From: Drechslerella dactyloides
Taxonomy: Eukaryota; Ascomycota; Orbiliomycetes; Orbiliales; Orbiliaceae
Length of the DNA: 64,000 nucleotides
Reading direction: 5' to 3'
NCBI GenBank assembly: GCA_020064725.1
Contig: JAGTWJ010000007.1
Coordinates: 186,001-250,000 of the forward strand
Translations under genes and position numbers: made by a program
Notes under the pieces: model-generated
What the model saw: the letters and a program-made list of their open reading frames with translations, nothing else
Databases searched by the model: none
What the model was told of the DNA's origin: nothing
In this document: positions 35,158 through 46,501 of the stretch, one piece after another
Position numbering within the stretch: position 1 is the first letter of the stretch
How the letters are laid out: each line of letters opens with the position of its first letter

Positions 35158-36366
35158 CTACTTGCCGGCACGCCGTCGCTTGCGGTTGCGAGCCTTTGGT
35201 CTCTGTTTCGCCGCCTCTCGTGCTGCCTTCCTCTTCATCTTTGCTTCGACTTGCTCCTCCAACTGACGGCGGGTCGTCGTTTGAAGCTTGAAAAGCTCTT
35301 CGCGCTTCTGCTCCTCACTGGCTTGCTGGTTGACGGCCTGCTGCGCATCTACCCAGGCTTCGACTCTTGGGTCTCGGTATTCCGCAAGGTACTCCTCCCT
35401 CGACTTGATCCCAGTCTCGGATGCAGGAGCTGTGCTGCAGCCGGCGGGTGTCTCCATCAGCTCCTGGATGGCTGCAAGATCTTCTTTGTCGGTCCAGTAA
35501 TCGTGATTCCAGTAGTCCCACCGCCTGTCTTTGCTCTCGAGCATCTGCACTGTCAGCCGCCCGAGAAACTCTGTCGTCGCGCCCTTGAGTTCCCCTTTGA
35601 GCTTGAGCCCTTCTACGAAGAGCTCAAAGCTCATACCCTCCTTGTCCCTCTTCGATTCGTGCCGCTTGCACTTATCGAAGAGCTCTTCGTAAACTTGCTC
35701 TCCTTCCTCGAGTTGCGCTTTCAGATGCTCGAGCCTCAACGATGCCTCGACTTCCTTTGCCTTCTTCAGAGTAGTCCTGGGCTCCTCTTTAGGGACCCAG
35801 AAAGCTTGGATATACTCGGCTATATCTCGCTTTTTCTCCAAAAGCAAGTTGGAGAAGTGTTTGCCAGTCCCTTTGTAGGTTTTCAAGATGTCGTACAGCT
35901 CTGGGATGATAGTTTCGTACTCCCTCTTGTACCCGGCCATCAACTCCAGGGTGTCTTCCTGCTTTTCCACCATCTGCTTCTTCCTCTTTGGCATATTCTG
36001 CTCTTCCTCCCCTGCGTCCGCCGAGGAATTTTTTCTCTTCTTCCCCTTCGCCTTCTGGAGTCCACTGCTCGTGTTCTTCTCGGTCGGCGTCTGCTCCTCC
36101 TTCTTCCTCATCTGCTGCTCGCTGCTTGCTGCCTCCTCGAACTGTCCTCTCAGCTTTTGCATCTCCTCGTCTCGCTGTTGTATCATATCCTCCAGTTCGG
36201 CGATGCGGGCACATTGGGCCAACATCGCTGCCCTGGATTCGTCGGTAATCTGCGCCTTCGTCTTCCGCTTCCGCTGGAAGGTGTCGAAGAATTCGGCCAC
36301 CAACTCAGGGGTGAGAGGTGTCTGCATAACAGACTCCTTCTCAACGATCTTCTTTGCTCTCGGCAT
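35158..36366 (-). CDS. Highly charged coiled-coil protein of unknown function (402 aa)
   Basis: Not recognised. Single exon starting MPRAKKIVEKES at 36366; the open frame upstream reads like translated leader. Residues about 45-95 form a coiled coil (AQCARIAELEDMIQQRDEE), followed by a Lys/Glu-rich, nuclear-signal-like stretch (KGKKRKN, PKRKKQ at about 105-135). A more ordered central part contains YETIIPELYDILKTYKGTG and EYIQAFWVPKEEP, and the C-terminus is a very basic helix rich in KRKAAREAAK and RNRKRRR. It is likely nuclear by composition only. An antisense ORF of the same length is a by-product of its codon composition. Confidence 0.65.
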   Translation of the reverse strand: MPRAKKIVEKESVMQTPLTPELVAEFFDTFQRKRKTKAQITDESRAAMLAQCARIAELEDMIQQRDEEMQKLRGQFEEAASSEQQMRKKEEQTPTEKNTSSGLQKAKGKKRKNSSADAGEEEQNMPKRKKQMVEKQEDTLELMAGYKREYETIIPELYDILKTYKGTGKHFSNLLLEKKRDIAEYIQAFWVPKEEPRTTLKKAKEVEASLRLEHLKAQLEEGEQVYEELFDKCKRHESKRDKEGMSFELFVEGLKLKGELKGATTEFLGRLTVQMLESKDRRWDYWNHDYWTDKEDLAAIQELMETPAGCSTAPASETGIKSREEYLAEYRDPRVEAWVDAQQAVNQQASEEQKREELFKLQTTTRRQLEEQVEAKMKRKAAREAAKQRPKARNRKRRRAGK

Positions 36367-37785
36367 CTTGTTGATTGTGATTTCGGGTTCGGTCGGAGAA
36401 GTGACTATGGTAGAAAAAGTAGTGGTGTTGATGGTCGCTTTGATTGTACGGAGAGGTAGAACGGTCGGTCGGTAGCAGTGGTCTGTTAACGATGATGGAT
36501 GTTCTGAAGAGAAAAGAGAAGAGAAGAGAAAGGGAAGCAGAAAAAAAGGAAACCAGAATTGGAAGTGGGAGTTGTCGACGTCGGTGTTTCTGCGGAAATC
36601 TTTTGTGACTGCTGGTGTTGCGCTTTTCCATGGCGATAGCAGTACACAACTTCGCAAATACAACATTGACGCTTATTACGAACGCAATAATAGCCCTTCT
36701 ATTAGTTCCAAGATAGACACAATGCTTGAACTTAGGTGCGGAACTTGCAGTCCCTTCTGAGCTGACACGTCGGGTAGTCATACTTAGAGGGTTTCCGTGA
36801 CTGCGGTCGCAAAACCGATATCTATGAGGTCTCTAACAGATATGTTCAAATTTACATTATGAAACTTATCATTTGCTACAACCATATCTATGTATGACGA
36901 ATCGCGATGCATTGAGAAGTCTGCATCTACCAGCTCGAATGTATCTTCTGCCCTGCAAAAATTTCCTGACGTTATAACACCACCTTACCTCTGATTTACT
37001 GTTTACATCTCTTTCTAAGCAGTCTACACATGTTCTTATAGACTTGACCCTAGCATCAACCTCGGGTTGTTACTCGACAGATCTATAGAAAGCCCATGAG
37101 GCTCAATGCGTGTAAACATTCCTCCCCAAGCTTAGGATGAGATGGAGGAAAAATACCTCACTGATATGTGTTGATCGATAGCATAGGCGAGTCGTCGCAA
37201 ATTTCCCGTTTCGACAACAAGGTTTTGACGTTTCACTAAAAAGTTCAATTCCAGCAGAAGTAGATTAAGATTACATCTCGAGATTAAAGGTAGTATCTGT
37301 CTAGCTACCGCTCTGTGTATACATGTAGTGCCTGACTAGTCGATTATACGGGTGATGGACTTCTTTAAAGATACTAGAGAATTTGCTGCATGTCTCTTAG
37401 CTTGGTCTACGGTCAAAAGCTGGGGTCTGGAGGGGTGGCCGTCAAAAATCCACCCAAATTAAAGATTGATAGGAGTTAACGCTATGGAAATGCAGCCCGA
37501 ATGGAAAAGCTCACAGTAAACCTGCCCTGAGCACAGCAGCAATAATTTTGTACAAAAAAAAAACCCGCTTCCATAAAAGAGCGTTCAGAACGAATTGGCC
37601 TGCGCCCACAGACACAAAAGGCAGATCGATGGAAGAAAGAAAGATGAAAGAGAAAAAGGAGAAATAGAAGCACACGTAACACTAGCTGTTTCCACCTCTG
37701 CTTTTAGAAAACATATATATGTACCAGTAACCTTGCCGTTCATGGTTTCTGCAAACGGCTTGTCGTGTGAAGAAAATAAAAATTT
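36367..37785. other. Intergenic region
   Basis: Promoter side of the coiled-coil gene and 3' flank of the next minus-strand gene. The TC-rich stretch on the minus strand just before 36366 looks like a fungal leader. No gene seen in 36800-37785. Confidence 0.45.
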
Positions 37786-39663
37786 TTAGGCCTTCTTGGG
37801 GGGCCTGTAAACAGCTCCATACTTTTCGGTGTCGATCCTCTCTCCGACCGTGAAGCACGCAATGCCTTCCTTTATGCAGTTATCGCAAGCATAGTCCAGG
37901 CCGTTACTCCAGGGTTCTTCCAGCTCAACCTCGTCACTATCTAGTGGGAATTGGCTAGTATATGCGCAATGAGGTGTGAGACCTGCGTCTTTTCGCACAA
38001 TGTTTCTCTTATGAGCATAGCTTCGCCAAAAACCTGGTGTGACGGCAACATCGCGAATACGTTCTGTGCTAGCCTCCAGGAGAGGCTCCATCAGGTCGCG
38101 AACGGAAGCATCTTCGACAATAAGATTGCGGCCATGCTTGTAACCTGAGACGAGAATAAAATCGAACATGTGTTTCGGGTAGATCTGCTTCTTGGCGCTC
38201 TTAGGCGACTTGGGCGATTTTGTTGGTGATTTTGCTGGGGTGCTGTCCTGCTTCGGTGGAGGAGGAGCGAGGCCTGGAGATTTGAGAGTGGAAGACCGTC
38301 GTGGTTTCGGAGTGTTGGTGGTGGTTTGAGCGAGAGCGGTCGACCGACGAGCTGGGGATCGATTGGCGGACCGTCGAGGGAGGACACTTGGTAAAAACGT
38401 CGGTGAGGTAGCGGGTGGTGTCATAATCTTTGCCATGTTTCGAGTACTCTCGAGAGCATTGATGTACCGCTCTGTTTGTCGTCGCGTACGCTTGCTTGGT
38501 CTTTCGGTCGGATCGTCTGGATCCAGTGATGGGGGAGGAGCAAGTTCATATTCTGCTTGATGATCGGGAATCTGGGAGCCCCCATCCGTAGTGGCGATAT
38601 CGCTGGATTGATCACGGCCTCGCTTCATACCGACAAGTTCAATGGTGTCGTTGCTAAGTGTGGTTGGTATGATCTCGCTGGTGATCACGTCGGAATTCCG
38701 AATTCTTGTGGATCGTCGAAGGGCCGGCTCGGTTTGCTCGGTTTGGATGCTCTTCTCGGTTTCGGTATTTTCTGAAGTCCGGGTCTCGCTGTCTCGGGGT
38801 TTGAGTACCCTGGATTGCCTGCGGCTCGGGCCGGGAGCGTCTTCCGCTTCCAGTTGACGGTCAGCCTCGTCGTTTTCCTCCCCTTCGGCAGTCGAGATAT
38901 CAGCATCGGCGCCATCCTCCTCTCCTTCAATCAATAGTTCTTCTTCAGGATCCAGTTCGTATTCCAATTCTTCGCCATCATCAACTTGCTCCCCATTCTC
39001 CGATCCATCCAGTCCTGGTGTCTCCTCAACCTGCTGACGTCGATTTGCGCGCCGGTAGGCACTGGACCGTAGAGATCTCTCCGTCTGTAGTTGCAACTCC
39101 GCCTCGTTTTCGATATCCCCTTCATCTTCTAGGTCAAGTTCTGAATCAGTATCTTCAAGGATGTCGCCATCGGTAATCTCGCCTCGCAGAACGCCGATAT
39201 TTTTCCGCAGCCTTTCGTGGGCAGTGACAGCGCTCTCCAATTCGTCTCTAAGTAGTTTGATCGTCTGCTTGTATTTTGCTCTCTCCTGCGCCCAAATCGC
39301 GTCCTGGTTGTTGATGACAAGCTTCAAACTTGTATTCTCCTTCTTTGCCAAGGCTAGCGCCTGGTTCCGCTCCTGGACACGCTCGATGCCGGACCGGACT
39401 TCGTTGGTGACTTCTTGGCGTAAAGACTCATTCTCGTCGTGTAGTTCATGGAATTTATTTTGTTGGTTTTCAAGTGTTTTGGTCTGCTCGTTCTTGGCCG
39501 TGGATAATTCGAGTCGCAGGCGCTCATTCTCGCGAACGAGTTCCTCGACGCGTTTCTCGTGGTCGCGCATGGGTTCTTCCATAAAGGCGGTGCCGAACTG
39601 GGCCCACAGCTGCTGGAACTTCGTTTTCGCGTCCATGCTGAGGGGCGACGATGGAGTGGTCAT
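37786..39663 (-). CDS. Coiled-coil protein with Cys-containing C-terminal domain (625 aa)
   Basis: Not recognised. Start chosen at MTTPSSPLSMDAKTKF (39663); the frame is open to an ATG at 39852 but that part looks like leader. Residues about 1-160 form a long coiled coil (VEELVRENERLRLEL...). An acidic, disordered middle follows (about 165-300), with a Ser/Pro/Lys-rich basic stretch to about 490. The ordered C-terminal domain (about 490-625) has KHMFDFILVSGYKHGRNLIVED, AVTPGFWRSYAHKRNIVRKDAG and an ACDNCIKEGIACF motif: C-x2-C followed by a third Cys, a possible zinc site. Single exon. Could be chromatin- or scaffold-related by layout, without proof. Confidence 0.65.
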   Translation of the reverse strand: MTTPSSPLSMDAKTKFQQLWAQFGTAFMEEPMRDHEKRVEELVRENERLRLELSTAKNEQTKTLENQQNKFHELHDENESLRQEVTNEVRSGIERVQERNQALALAKKENTSLKLVINNQDAIWAQERAKYKQTIKLLRDELESAVTAHERLRKNIGVLRGEITDGDILEDTDSELDLEDEGDIENEAELQLQTERSLRSSAYRRANRRQQVEETPGLDGSENGEQVDDGEELEYELDPEEELLIEGEEDGADADISTAEGEENDEADRQLEAEDAPGPSRRQSRVLKPRDSETRTSENTETEKSIQTEQTEPALRRSTRIRNSDVITSEIIPTTLSNDTIELVGMKRGRDQSSDIATTDGGSQIPDHQAEYELAPPPSLDPDDPTERPSKRTRRQTERYINALESTRNMAKIMTPPATSPTFLPSVLPRRSANRSPARRSTALAQTTTNTPKPRRSSTLKSPGLAPPPPKQDSTPAKSPTKSPKSPKSAKKQIYPKHMFDFILVSGYKHGRNLIVEDASVRDLMEPLLEASTERIRDVAVTPGFWRSYAHKRNIVRKDAGLTPHCAYTSQFPLDSDEVELEEPWSNGLDYACDNCIKEGIACFTVGERIDTEKYGAVYRPPKKA

Positions 39664-40378
39664 GAGGGGTAGCGTGTTCTTGGGGTCGTGATCTCGCGAG
39701 GTTATGAGGGTGGTTCGGGGGTTCAGAGGGGAAAGAATTCTCAGGGACGAGGTGGGATGACGAAGATGAGCTGAGCCAAAACATTTTCCCGAAAGGGGGA
39801 AGGCTGGTCGCTTGCCGTGCTGCAATTTTGGCGGCGTACAACCTCGGGCCATTGGTCAACACACGTTTTATTTACGAATTCGGGCCATTCGGTGCCGGAC
39901 CTTACGGGAATTGGGCTATGGTATTGTATTCGTGATTATGATTACTGACAAGAGGGGCTTCGAGTGTCCTGGCCGCGATTTCCACAGACCAGGTCGATTT
40001 ACCATGCTGCGGAAAAGAAAATTGAAAGGAAAAATTCCACCCGGCGGAAAAAGCGAGGGATATCAGCTATTAATATAGAGAAGGAAGGGAGGAAGTAAGG
40101 AGATCTGTCTGCCTGAGAGATGTAAATGCGAGAGTACATAGCGAGTGCCTGCGCTATACGCGCGAGTACCTGTGCTGTGTACCCAGTGCAGTATACCCCT
40201 TGCAGAACAAGACCATACGTGATTAGAGTCATAAGAAAATGTGTATTCGTAACCTTTCGATCGGATTTCATAAAGAGGGTTGTGCAATAGTAGAGGCATA
40301 GTTCGTCATATCATATCACTTGTAACGAGCTGCGACTGGGAAAACCTTTCAGTTCTCGTTCATTCGTGGCGCAGTCAT
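39664..40378. other. Intergenic region
   Basis: Upstream side of the coiled-coil gene and 3' flank of the next minus-strand gene. Contains a GTAC-rich tract at about 40130-40195; no gene seen. Confidence 0.4.
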
Positions 40379-42338
40379 TCAATCCCGTTTGATTCGTTTC
40401 CCGTTATTGATTGAAAAGACGTCGTTGATTCGAATCGTCTGATGAGCGTGGTCTTTGACATTTCGCTTCGTGCTTTGGGTTTCTTGCATGCCCTCAGCGA
40501 CCTGCTCTGGCGTGTCCTGAACAAAATTGTCATAGTCGAACCAGTCTTCCAGTTTGAAGTCATCTTCAGCTTGCTTTTTGAGTGTTTCTGCTTCGTTGAT
40601 GCTCATGAACTGGGTCATAAGGAAGTCACTGGTCGGGACAGTTTGAGACCAGATGCTCGTGGGATCTATCTGAAGCTCTCCTGAGGTGGAAGCATTGATC
40701 CCGCCTCGTGGTTGGATGGAGCCGGTGTTCCTTCCGGGATATTTGTCATTGGCGTTGGAAATAGTGGATCTTTGCAGCTCCTGGTGGTGAAGGAGGCGGA
40801 GAGCGTTGCAGCTTGCAAAGGTGCCGAATTCCCCAGGGGGTCCGGATTGAGGTTCCAGAGGATTGGAAGAAAAATCCAAAGAGCCGGGCTCGGCATATTT
40901 TGCCATCACAGCTTCCGCTGAGAAGTCTTCTGAAATTTTGAATGGGTCCTCGTCGAGCCAGGAAGTGTCCCCGAGGAGGCTGTTTGGCCATTGAATAGGA
41001 GGATCTTCGGAGGCGAAGGGACCCGAGTTCAAGACAGGTTTTGATTTGCGAGACTTTTTCGCTTTTTTAGAACGAGGGCCGGGTCCAATGCCCAGATCCC
41101 AATCCCAAGCTACAGTCTCTGATGCCTTCTGTGATGGTCTGGCGTCGAAAGGGTCGCTCGACTCGTTTGGTGTGTTCTCCATGGTGATGAGATCGAAGCC
41201 CGAGACTGAGTCTAAGTTTGAGTGTGACGTGGTGTTCGAAGACTGCGATTGTAACTGGCTAGTCTGCGGACCTGTTGACAGTGCAAGGCAGCTCGGGGAT
41301 ATAAGTTGAGCTTTGGGGCGGGAGACTTGAGGTCGTGGGCGAACTCGCTGCAGGAAAGAGTGACCTCGAGGGGGAAGAGCGTGCCCCGCAGGAGATTTGA
41401 ATTTTTTGGGGATCGCACTCTTGATTCGCTTTTTTGATGGCTCCGAGTCCTCTGACGCAGGAGAAGATGATCTCGATCGCTTGAGTCCTCGACTGGCTGA
41501 CCCTTCTGATGGGCCGATAGATCCGGGATGTCGGTTGCCGGGGGGGTTCAATGTTGTGCCTATCGTCGAAGGAATAAGGTTTTCTGCTGAGGGGGCGGTA
41601 GCTGTTGATGAGGGCCTAGCATTTAACGATGGACTAGCTGTCGGTGATGTGATGACTATTGATGGGATGCTTGTAGGTGCATTCTTTGCTGACACAGCAG
41701 ATGCTGTGGTGGTAAGTTTGTCCATGGCCTGCCGAGCTTGTATTGGTACTGATGATGAGGTATTGGTTGAAGTTGTGGTTGATGGTGATGGTGGAAAATT
41801 TTTTTGAAGCATCACCAGTCAGTTGTTGCTGCAATTTGAATTCATTACGTTTTCTCACCATGGGCATATTTTTTTCTCGAAGCTTCAACAGTGTTGGTTG
41901 GGACTGCTTGATCCCTAGCCCTAGTGGGGGAAACCGTGCACACCTCACAATTTCTGCGTTCCTGACCATATCCTGGCGGAATTGGGTACTTGCAGCATCC
42001 ATTTGGCCTTGAGGTAATATTGTGAATGTCGATGCTAGGTCTACTGATGGCGATACAGATGGCGAGTATGCTGCGGTTTGTGCTTCTAAGCTTGGCATGA
42101 CTTGAAACTTGCGTAGCTCGAGGCTGGGGCGCCTGTGGAAAAAATCCCGAGCAATCCCGAAGACTTCCATGTCTAGCCCATGAATTATCGGTTGTCGTAT
42201 GGGTGGGCGCGCGAGAAAGCGTAACTGCAGGTGCCCAGCCTGTTCTGTTATACCATTGCTGATGTAAGGTCTGCGGGACCGTATCTGGCGGAGGTTATCG
42301 GATAATTGGGACTGAGCTGATCGGGCTTGGGAGGGCAT
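40379..42338 (-). CDS. Low-complexity Ser/Pro-rich protein of unknown function (630 aa)
   Basis: Not recognised. Two overlapping frames are joined by a predicted 67-nt intron (41815-41749), giving exons 42338-41816 and 41748-40379. The N-terminal 170 residues are moderately ordered (QLRFLARPPIRQPIIHGLDMEV). The middle is Ser/Thr/Pro-rich with a basic nuclear-signal-like segment (SKKRIKSAIPKKFKS). The C-terminal third has acidic aromatic motifs such as TSWLDEDPFKI and KLEDWFDYDNFVQDTP, which could be binding motifs. The donor is GTGATG and no good branch site was seen, so a frameshift at an A7 run near 41801-41807 is the alternative. Same strand as its two left neighbours. Confidence 0.55.
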
Positions 42339-42603
42339 GTTAACAGGCCTGCAAGGCTTGATGGAGAGGGATGTGATATAAGCGAGCTTAAAGTAATCGG
42401 GCGTGGGCAGTGTCGAATGAATGGCAGTCTAGAAATATATCTTAACGGAGTGGAAACCTATATGGCCGTGATATGTAGGTTAATTATCACTGGCCAAGAC
42501 TGAGGGCTTGAGGGGCTCCTGGGAGGGGAGACCCGGAGAAGGATACATCTTTAAAACTTTGCGGTCATCAGCATATTTGACTTGTCTCGTAAACAAACTG
42601 TGA

Positions 42604-42652
42604 CACACCGGCTTCGCTGGTTAAAGTACGGCAGTCTGGCTCGCGAGACGAA
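42604..42652. repeat. 49-nt hairpin-forming element, copy 1
   Basis: Differs from copy 2 at 61028-61076 at only two positions, both transitions. It contains CCGGC-TTC-GCTGG, a stem with one G-T (G-U) pair, and GTCT-GGCTCGCG-AGAC. Flanks are unrelated. Origin unknown. Confidence 0.8.
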
Positions 42653-43035
42653 TATTTCTCGTTGGGTTGTATACATGTAATGGACAGCCGGATACTAATT
42701 GTTTTGTACTGGAGGATACGAAGCCATGGTCAAAGTGCTTTATATCACTGGGAAAGATCTTATGATAGTACTATAGCTGTATTATGTTTGAGCGCTCTTG
42801 TTGTAGAGGTTAGCCAAATGCAATCGATTGACTAGTCGAAACCAGAGGTGATAATTCCTGGCCCCGAAATATATTATCCAACAACTTGCGTGTTGGAATT
42901 TTAAGGTTGATAGTTTTGATCTCGAAGATCCGGATGTAGATCTTAGAAGTGCTGCGAGTGGAAATTCCCGACGCGATCGAGCAAACTGGTGGGAGTTCCG
43001 GGGGTCATAGACTACCAGTAGGGAAAATATTTATA

Positions 43036-43063
43036 AGACAGCCTGGCAGAGACAGCCTGGCAG
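43036..43063. repeat. 14-bp tandem direct repeat, two copies
   Basis: AGACAGCCTGGCAG occurs twice in a row. Too short for a transposon end; probably slippage or a binding site. Confidence 0.8.
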
Positions 43064-43588
43064 GGTAGCCCTACCGCCCTCTGTTCATATGGGTCTGGAT
43101 AGCCCTATTGAAATACTTCGCTTTAAATTTAACTTATGAGGCAATACGTATTAGGTCATATAGACAGATAAATACCTCTAGAGCTCTATTTTTGCAACAA
43201 AAAAATACCGAAAATGAGGATATCGGCTACTTGTATACATACCAGAAACACAAGGTCTTGCTGATACAGCGGCATGACATGTGGTAAATGTATAGATGGA
43301 GCTGCAGTTAGAGCAGCTCTGGATACTGAAGTAGGTTTGCTAGGATACGTAAAGGAACTTTCCCCGCACAGTGTTGGCCGCGTTTCAATATCGTCAGGTA
43401 CGCAAATACCCCTTATATATATATACTCCATATATAAATTGCGGACGGAATATCAACGCTGAGTGCTGCCACGTAAACGCAAAGCGAAAAATGGTACTAA
43501 TGGCTCCTCGAAGCCATGCTTCAATAGATCTCGAAATCGCTCGCTTTCCAGCCACTTGGCAGCTGTGCCGCCAGCGAATGGCCTCAGC

Positions 43589-43595
43589 TATAAAG
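43589..43595 (+). promoter_or_regulatory. TATA-like box upstream of the gene at 43868
   Basis: TATAAAG about 275 bp before the ATG at 43868, giving a leader of roughly 200-240 nt. Confidence 0.45.
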
Positions 43596-43867
43596 CCCAC
43601 AATCCGCTGAAATGTTCCGGACTGTCCGATTTCTGGTCTCCTTCATTGAAACAATCACCTTTTTCAAATTCCTTGTCTGGTTAGCGTTCCACCGGGAAGA
43701 AACTCACAAACAGCCCTACCAAGGAAGTGACGACGACTTCGACGACGACGACTGCGGCAGCTACGACAACTGTGACAACTGTGGCCTAGCTCATCAGGAC
43801 TGCTTCTGAGATCAGCTGAATCAACAAGAAGACGAACTCGATTACCCAGAAAATTCAGAACAACAAC

Positions 43868-45771
43868 ATGTCACCGACTGTCTGGTGGAAGTCTCGCCGG
43901 ACGGCGTCGAAATCACCTGCTTCCTCGAGGAATTCCGATAGCTCGAAGAGCCAGACGCCAACAAGTGCTATCCGCGATGTTGACGGGAAGCTGTGCCAGG
44001 TCGATTTGCATCCGGAATTTCACGTTCCAGCGCCCAACGGGGCCTACGGCACCCCTGATCAATACCCTGGCTCTAGCCAGCCCCTACAGAGAGGCTTGGG
44101 ATCCCACTCTCGGTCGTTTGACCCGACGCCGCCTTCGGATCGCCCCGCTTCTCTGGCGGTGGACAAGCCCCAAAGCATAGCAGGCTCGCACAAAAGCCAA
44201 ATGCTTCCACTCCGCACTGCGCTCTCGAGAGCATCTTCAATATACTCCGTGGAGCAAACCACCAGACCGCTCTCTCCCCAGTCGGATCCTGAGCCAAGCT
44301 CTTTTGAATCTCTTTACGAGGCTATCCGGAAACTAGGTCTGGGCGCACATCAAGACGCGACATGTCTGAGTGTTGCTTCTGGAGCTAGTGTCATATCTCC
44401 GAGGAGAATCATGTCTCCGGCTTCCAATGCAGATTCTGTTCTTTCTCTCGATGATTGGCTGGCTATACCATTGCTCATTGCTGACGATTACCTGGAGCAA
44501 ACTCAGCCACTGCTCAGTGCTGATGATGATTACATGGAACAGACTCGAGCACTACTCAGTGCTGATGGTGACGATATGGAGCAGACTCGACCACTGCTCA
44601 GTGCTGATGACTACATGGAGCAGATTCAAGACCTCTTGCCGGGCGCAGGTCTGGAGAAGCCGCCTAGCCCCCCCAAAGACAACCAAGTGGGCTGCGATGA
44701 AGTTGTCAACGAAGAGCGCGAGCAGTTGCCAGCTAAGCACAACAGCACCGACGAGATTCCTAGATCTAGATCTAGCTCGATGGAAGTCAATGTAGATGCT
44801 CCGGACCGATTTCCGAAGCATGGGCCGATGAAACTGCCATCATTGCGACTAGTGTTAACACCTTACCCGCACGTCGTACAAACACCAACTTTTCGTCAAG
44901 CATCTGTCGAAAGAGACTCTCGGGACGACGACCTTTCCGTTTCCAGGGATGGGGTCTCGGAGAATGGGTTGACTCAGAGTGGTGCGGCTGGAAATCGCTC
45001 CCAGGCATCGTTGTGGGGATCCATGGGCTCTACCTTCGTGAATGAAATTCCGGCCTTTGAACCGCTCCCTGCTATCGAAATCCTGGGGCAAACTGCATTT
45101 AGCGACATCACGGAGTATCTTTGTCAAGGAAGCCGACGAAACTCGGAAGCACGAAGTCTCACGCATTCCCACCCATCGGAGCATGGCAATAACCATGACG
45201 GCAGCTACGGCGATGCAGGCGACGATGACACGACGGCGGTCGCTGGTGACGAATTGACCCCAGAAGATGAAATTAGCAGACTCAAGGAGGATGCTCAACT
45301 AGCTGTAAGTATCCTGTTGCGTTTGTTGCGTCTGTTCCCCAAGACTGACGTCGCTCTTCCAATACATAGCGGGCGAAAGCTATGAACTTTCAGACGATAC
45401 TGCAGCGTACTTCCCAGTGTTTTGTGGACCTACAGAATGAAAATATGGAGCTGCAACGACAGCTCACGGATCTTCGAGAACACCAAGATCTCTTGCATCG
45501 GACCCTCGCCTCTTCCAACATGGATGCCCGTGAAACTTCTAGAACAGATGACGGGACCCGTACTAAGGGTGCGAAGAGGCACGCAAAGGAGATTAAGAGA
45601 CTAAAGGCAGAAGTTAAGAACTTGACGAGAGAGCTGGAAGCTAGAGAGGCAGAATGCGACATGCTCATGGGCGAGGCTCTAAAGTTCGGTAAGGCCGCAC
45701 ACAGAAGGTATGAGATTATTACCCTTCCTTTCAGCGTCATCGGAGATCTTACTATGGAACTAATGATGTGA
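43868..45771 (+). CDS. Repeat-containing coiled-coil protein of unknown function (612 aa)
   Basis: Not recognised. Exons 43868-45304 and 45370-45771, joined by a 65-nt intron with GTAAGT donor and CTGAC branch site. The first part is Ser/Pro-rich and disordered. About residues 206-258 hold four repeats of the type DDYMEQTRxLLSAD. A further disordered part follows, and the last 150 residues form a coiled coil running across the exon junction (DAQLARAKAMNFQTILQRT, then ENMELQRQLTDLREHQDLL and KEIKRLKAEVKNL). The extreme C-terminus is uncertain: a GTATGA donor at about 45709 may splice to a site beyond 45780 and replace the last 20 residues. Layout suggests a scaffold; no direct evidence. Confidence 0.65.
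44483..44637 (+). repeat. Four tandem 36-45-bp units coding for DDYMEQTRxLLSAD
   Basis: Near-identical units inside the gene at 43868 encode the peptide repeat. Unit lengths vary by whole codons, so the frame is kept. Confidence 0.8.
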
Positions 45772-46501
45772 CTGCCGAAAAGGAACCGGCGTGCCACAGA
45801 GGGTGGATCTCGGTGGCAATGGCTCCGGAGGCTACTACTCCATTAGGTAGTGAGGACAGCTGTAGTGGCCAGTTCGTGGCCCTGAGTAACCGGAAGCGCT
45901 CAACTTTCCTCTCGTTTGTGATTTCATTGCAGTCTCTCGTTTGGTTTTGATCGGTTCCGTCGCACGCTCTCATTTGGACCCTGCGTTTGTATTTTTCTGC
46001 TTCTTGTTTTTCGTTGCGGTTCCTAGATGGATTTAAGTACGGGTTGAGGATTGTTAGAAGTTATCCTTTCATGGGGGGGTGGTTGAGGGTAGAGAGGAGT
46101 TGGGGCCTGATGGGAGAGGCTGAATAGCAGGTGCAGACACTGGCGGCTCCCCGTCATGATGCCACCGCTTGCTATATATGCTTCCCCCCTCTCCCGAGTC
46201 CACCACCATCAATAATCCTCTTCTCACCGCTTAACACCCCGCAAAAGCCAGCCTTCTTCTCCCCCATCGAAAGCATTCATGTAAATCATAACAACTTCTT
46301 TCAATACCCTCTATTCTACAGCTACATGACGTTGACTTGAGCTTCCTGTTTACCGCTCTTGTCGTCGTCTGCACCATCGGATAGTGGACATTAATCCACG
46401 CATCTTTGGAATTCACGCACCTTCGATAGCCTCAATTGACCCAAACCTCCAAGCATTATTCTACGGCTGGCACTTGCCAACGATCTTTCCCATCTACCGT
46501 G
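45772..46501. other. Intergenic region and leader of the FG-repeat gene
   Basis: A TATATATG element at about 46172-46179 and a C/T-rich stretch after it suggest the promoter and long leader of the gene starting at 46502. Confidence 0.45.

Larger units (their letters stand above)
42339..43867. other. Divergent intergenic region
   Basis: Separates two divergent genes. It holds one copy of the 49-nt hairpin element (42604-42652), a 14-bp direct repeat (43036-43063), and a TATA box at 43589-43595 for the plus-strand gene. Confidence 0.5.

Noticed and set aside
35251..36459. 402-codon plus-strand ORF antisense to the coiled-coil gene
   Set aside because: Leu-rich shadow of a Lys/Glu-rich gene; its composition follows directly from the opposite strand.
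43612..43809. 65-codon ORF with an Asp/Cys-rich end upstream of 43868
   Set aside because: Its ATG is only about 17 bp after the TATA box, so it is probably not in the transcript; no homology recognised.
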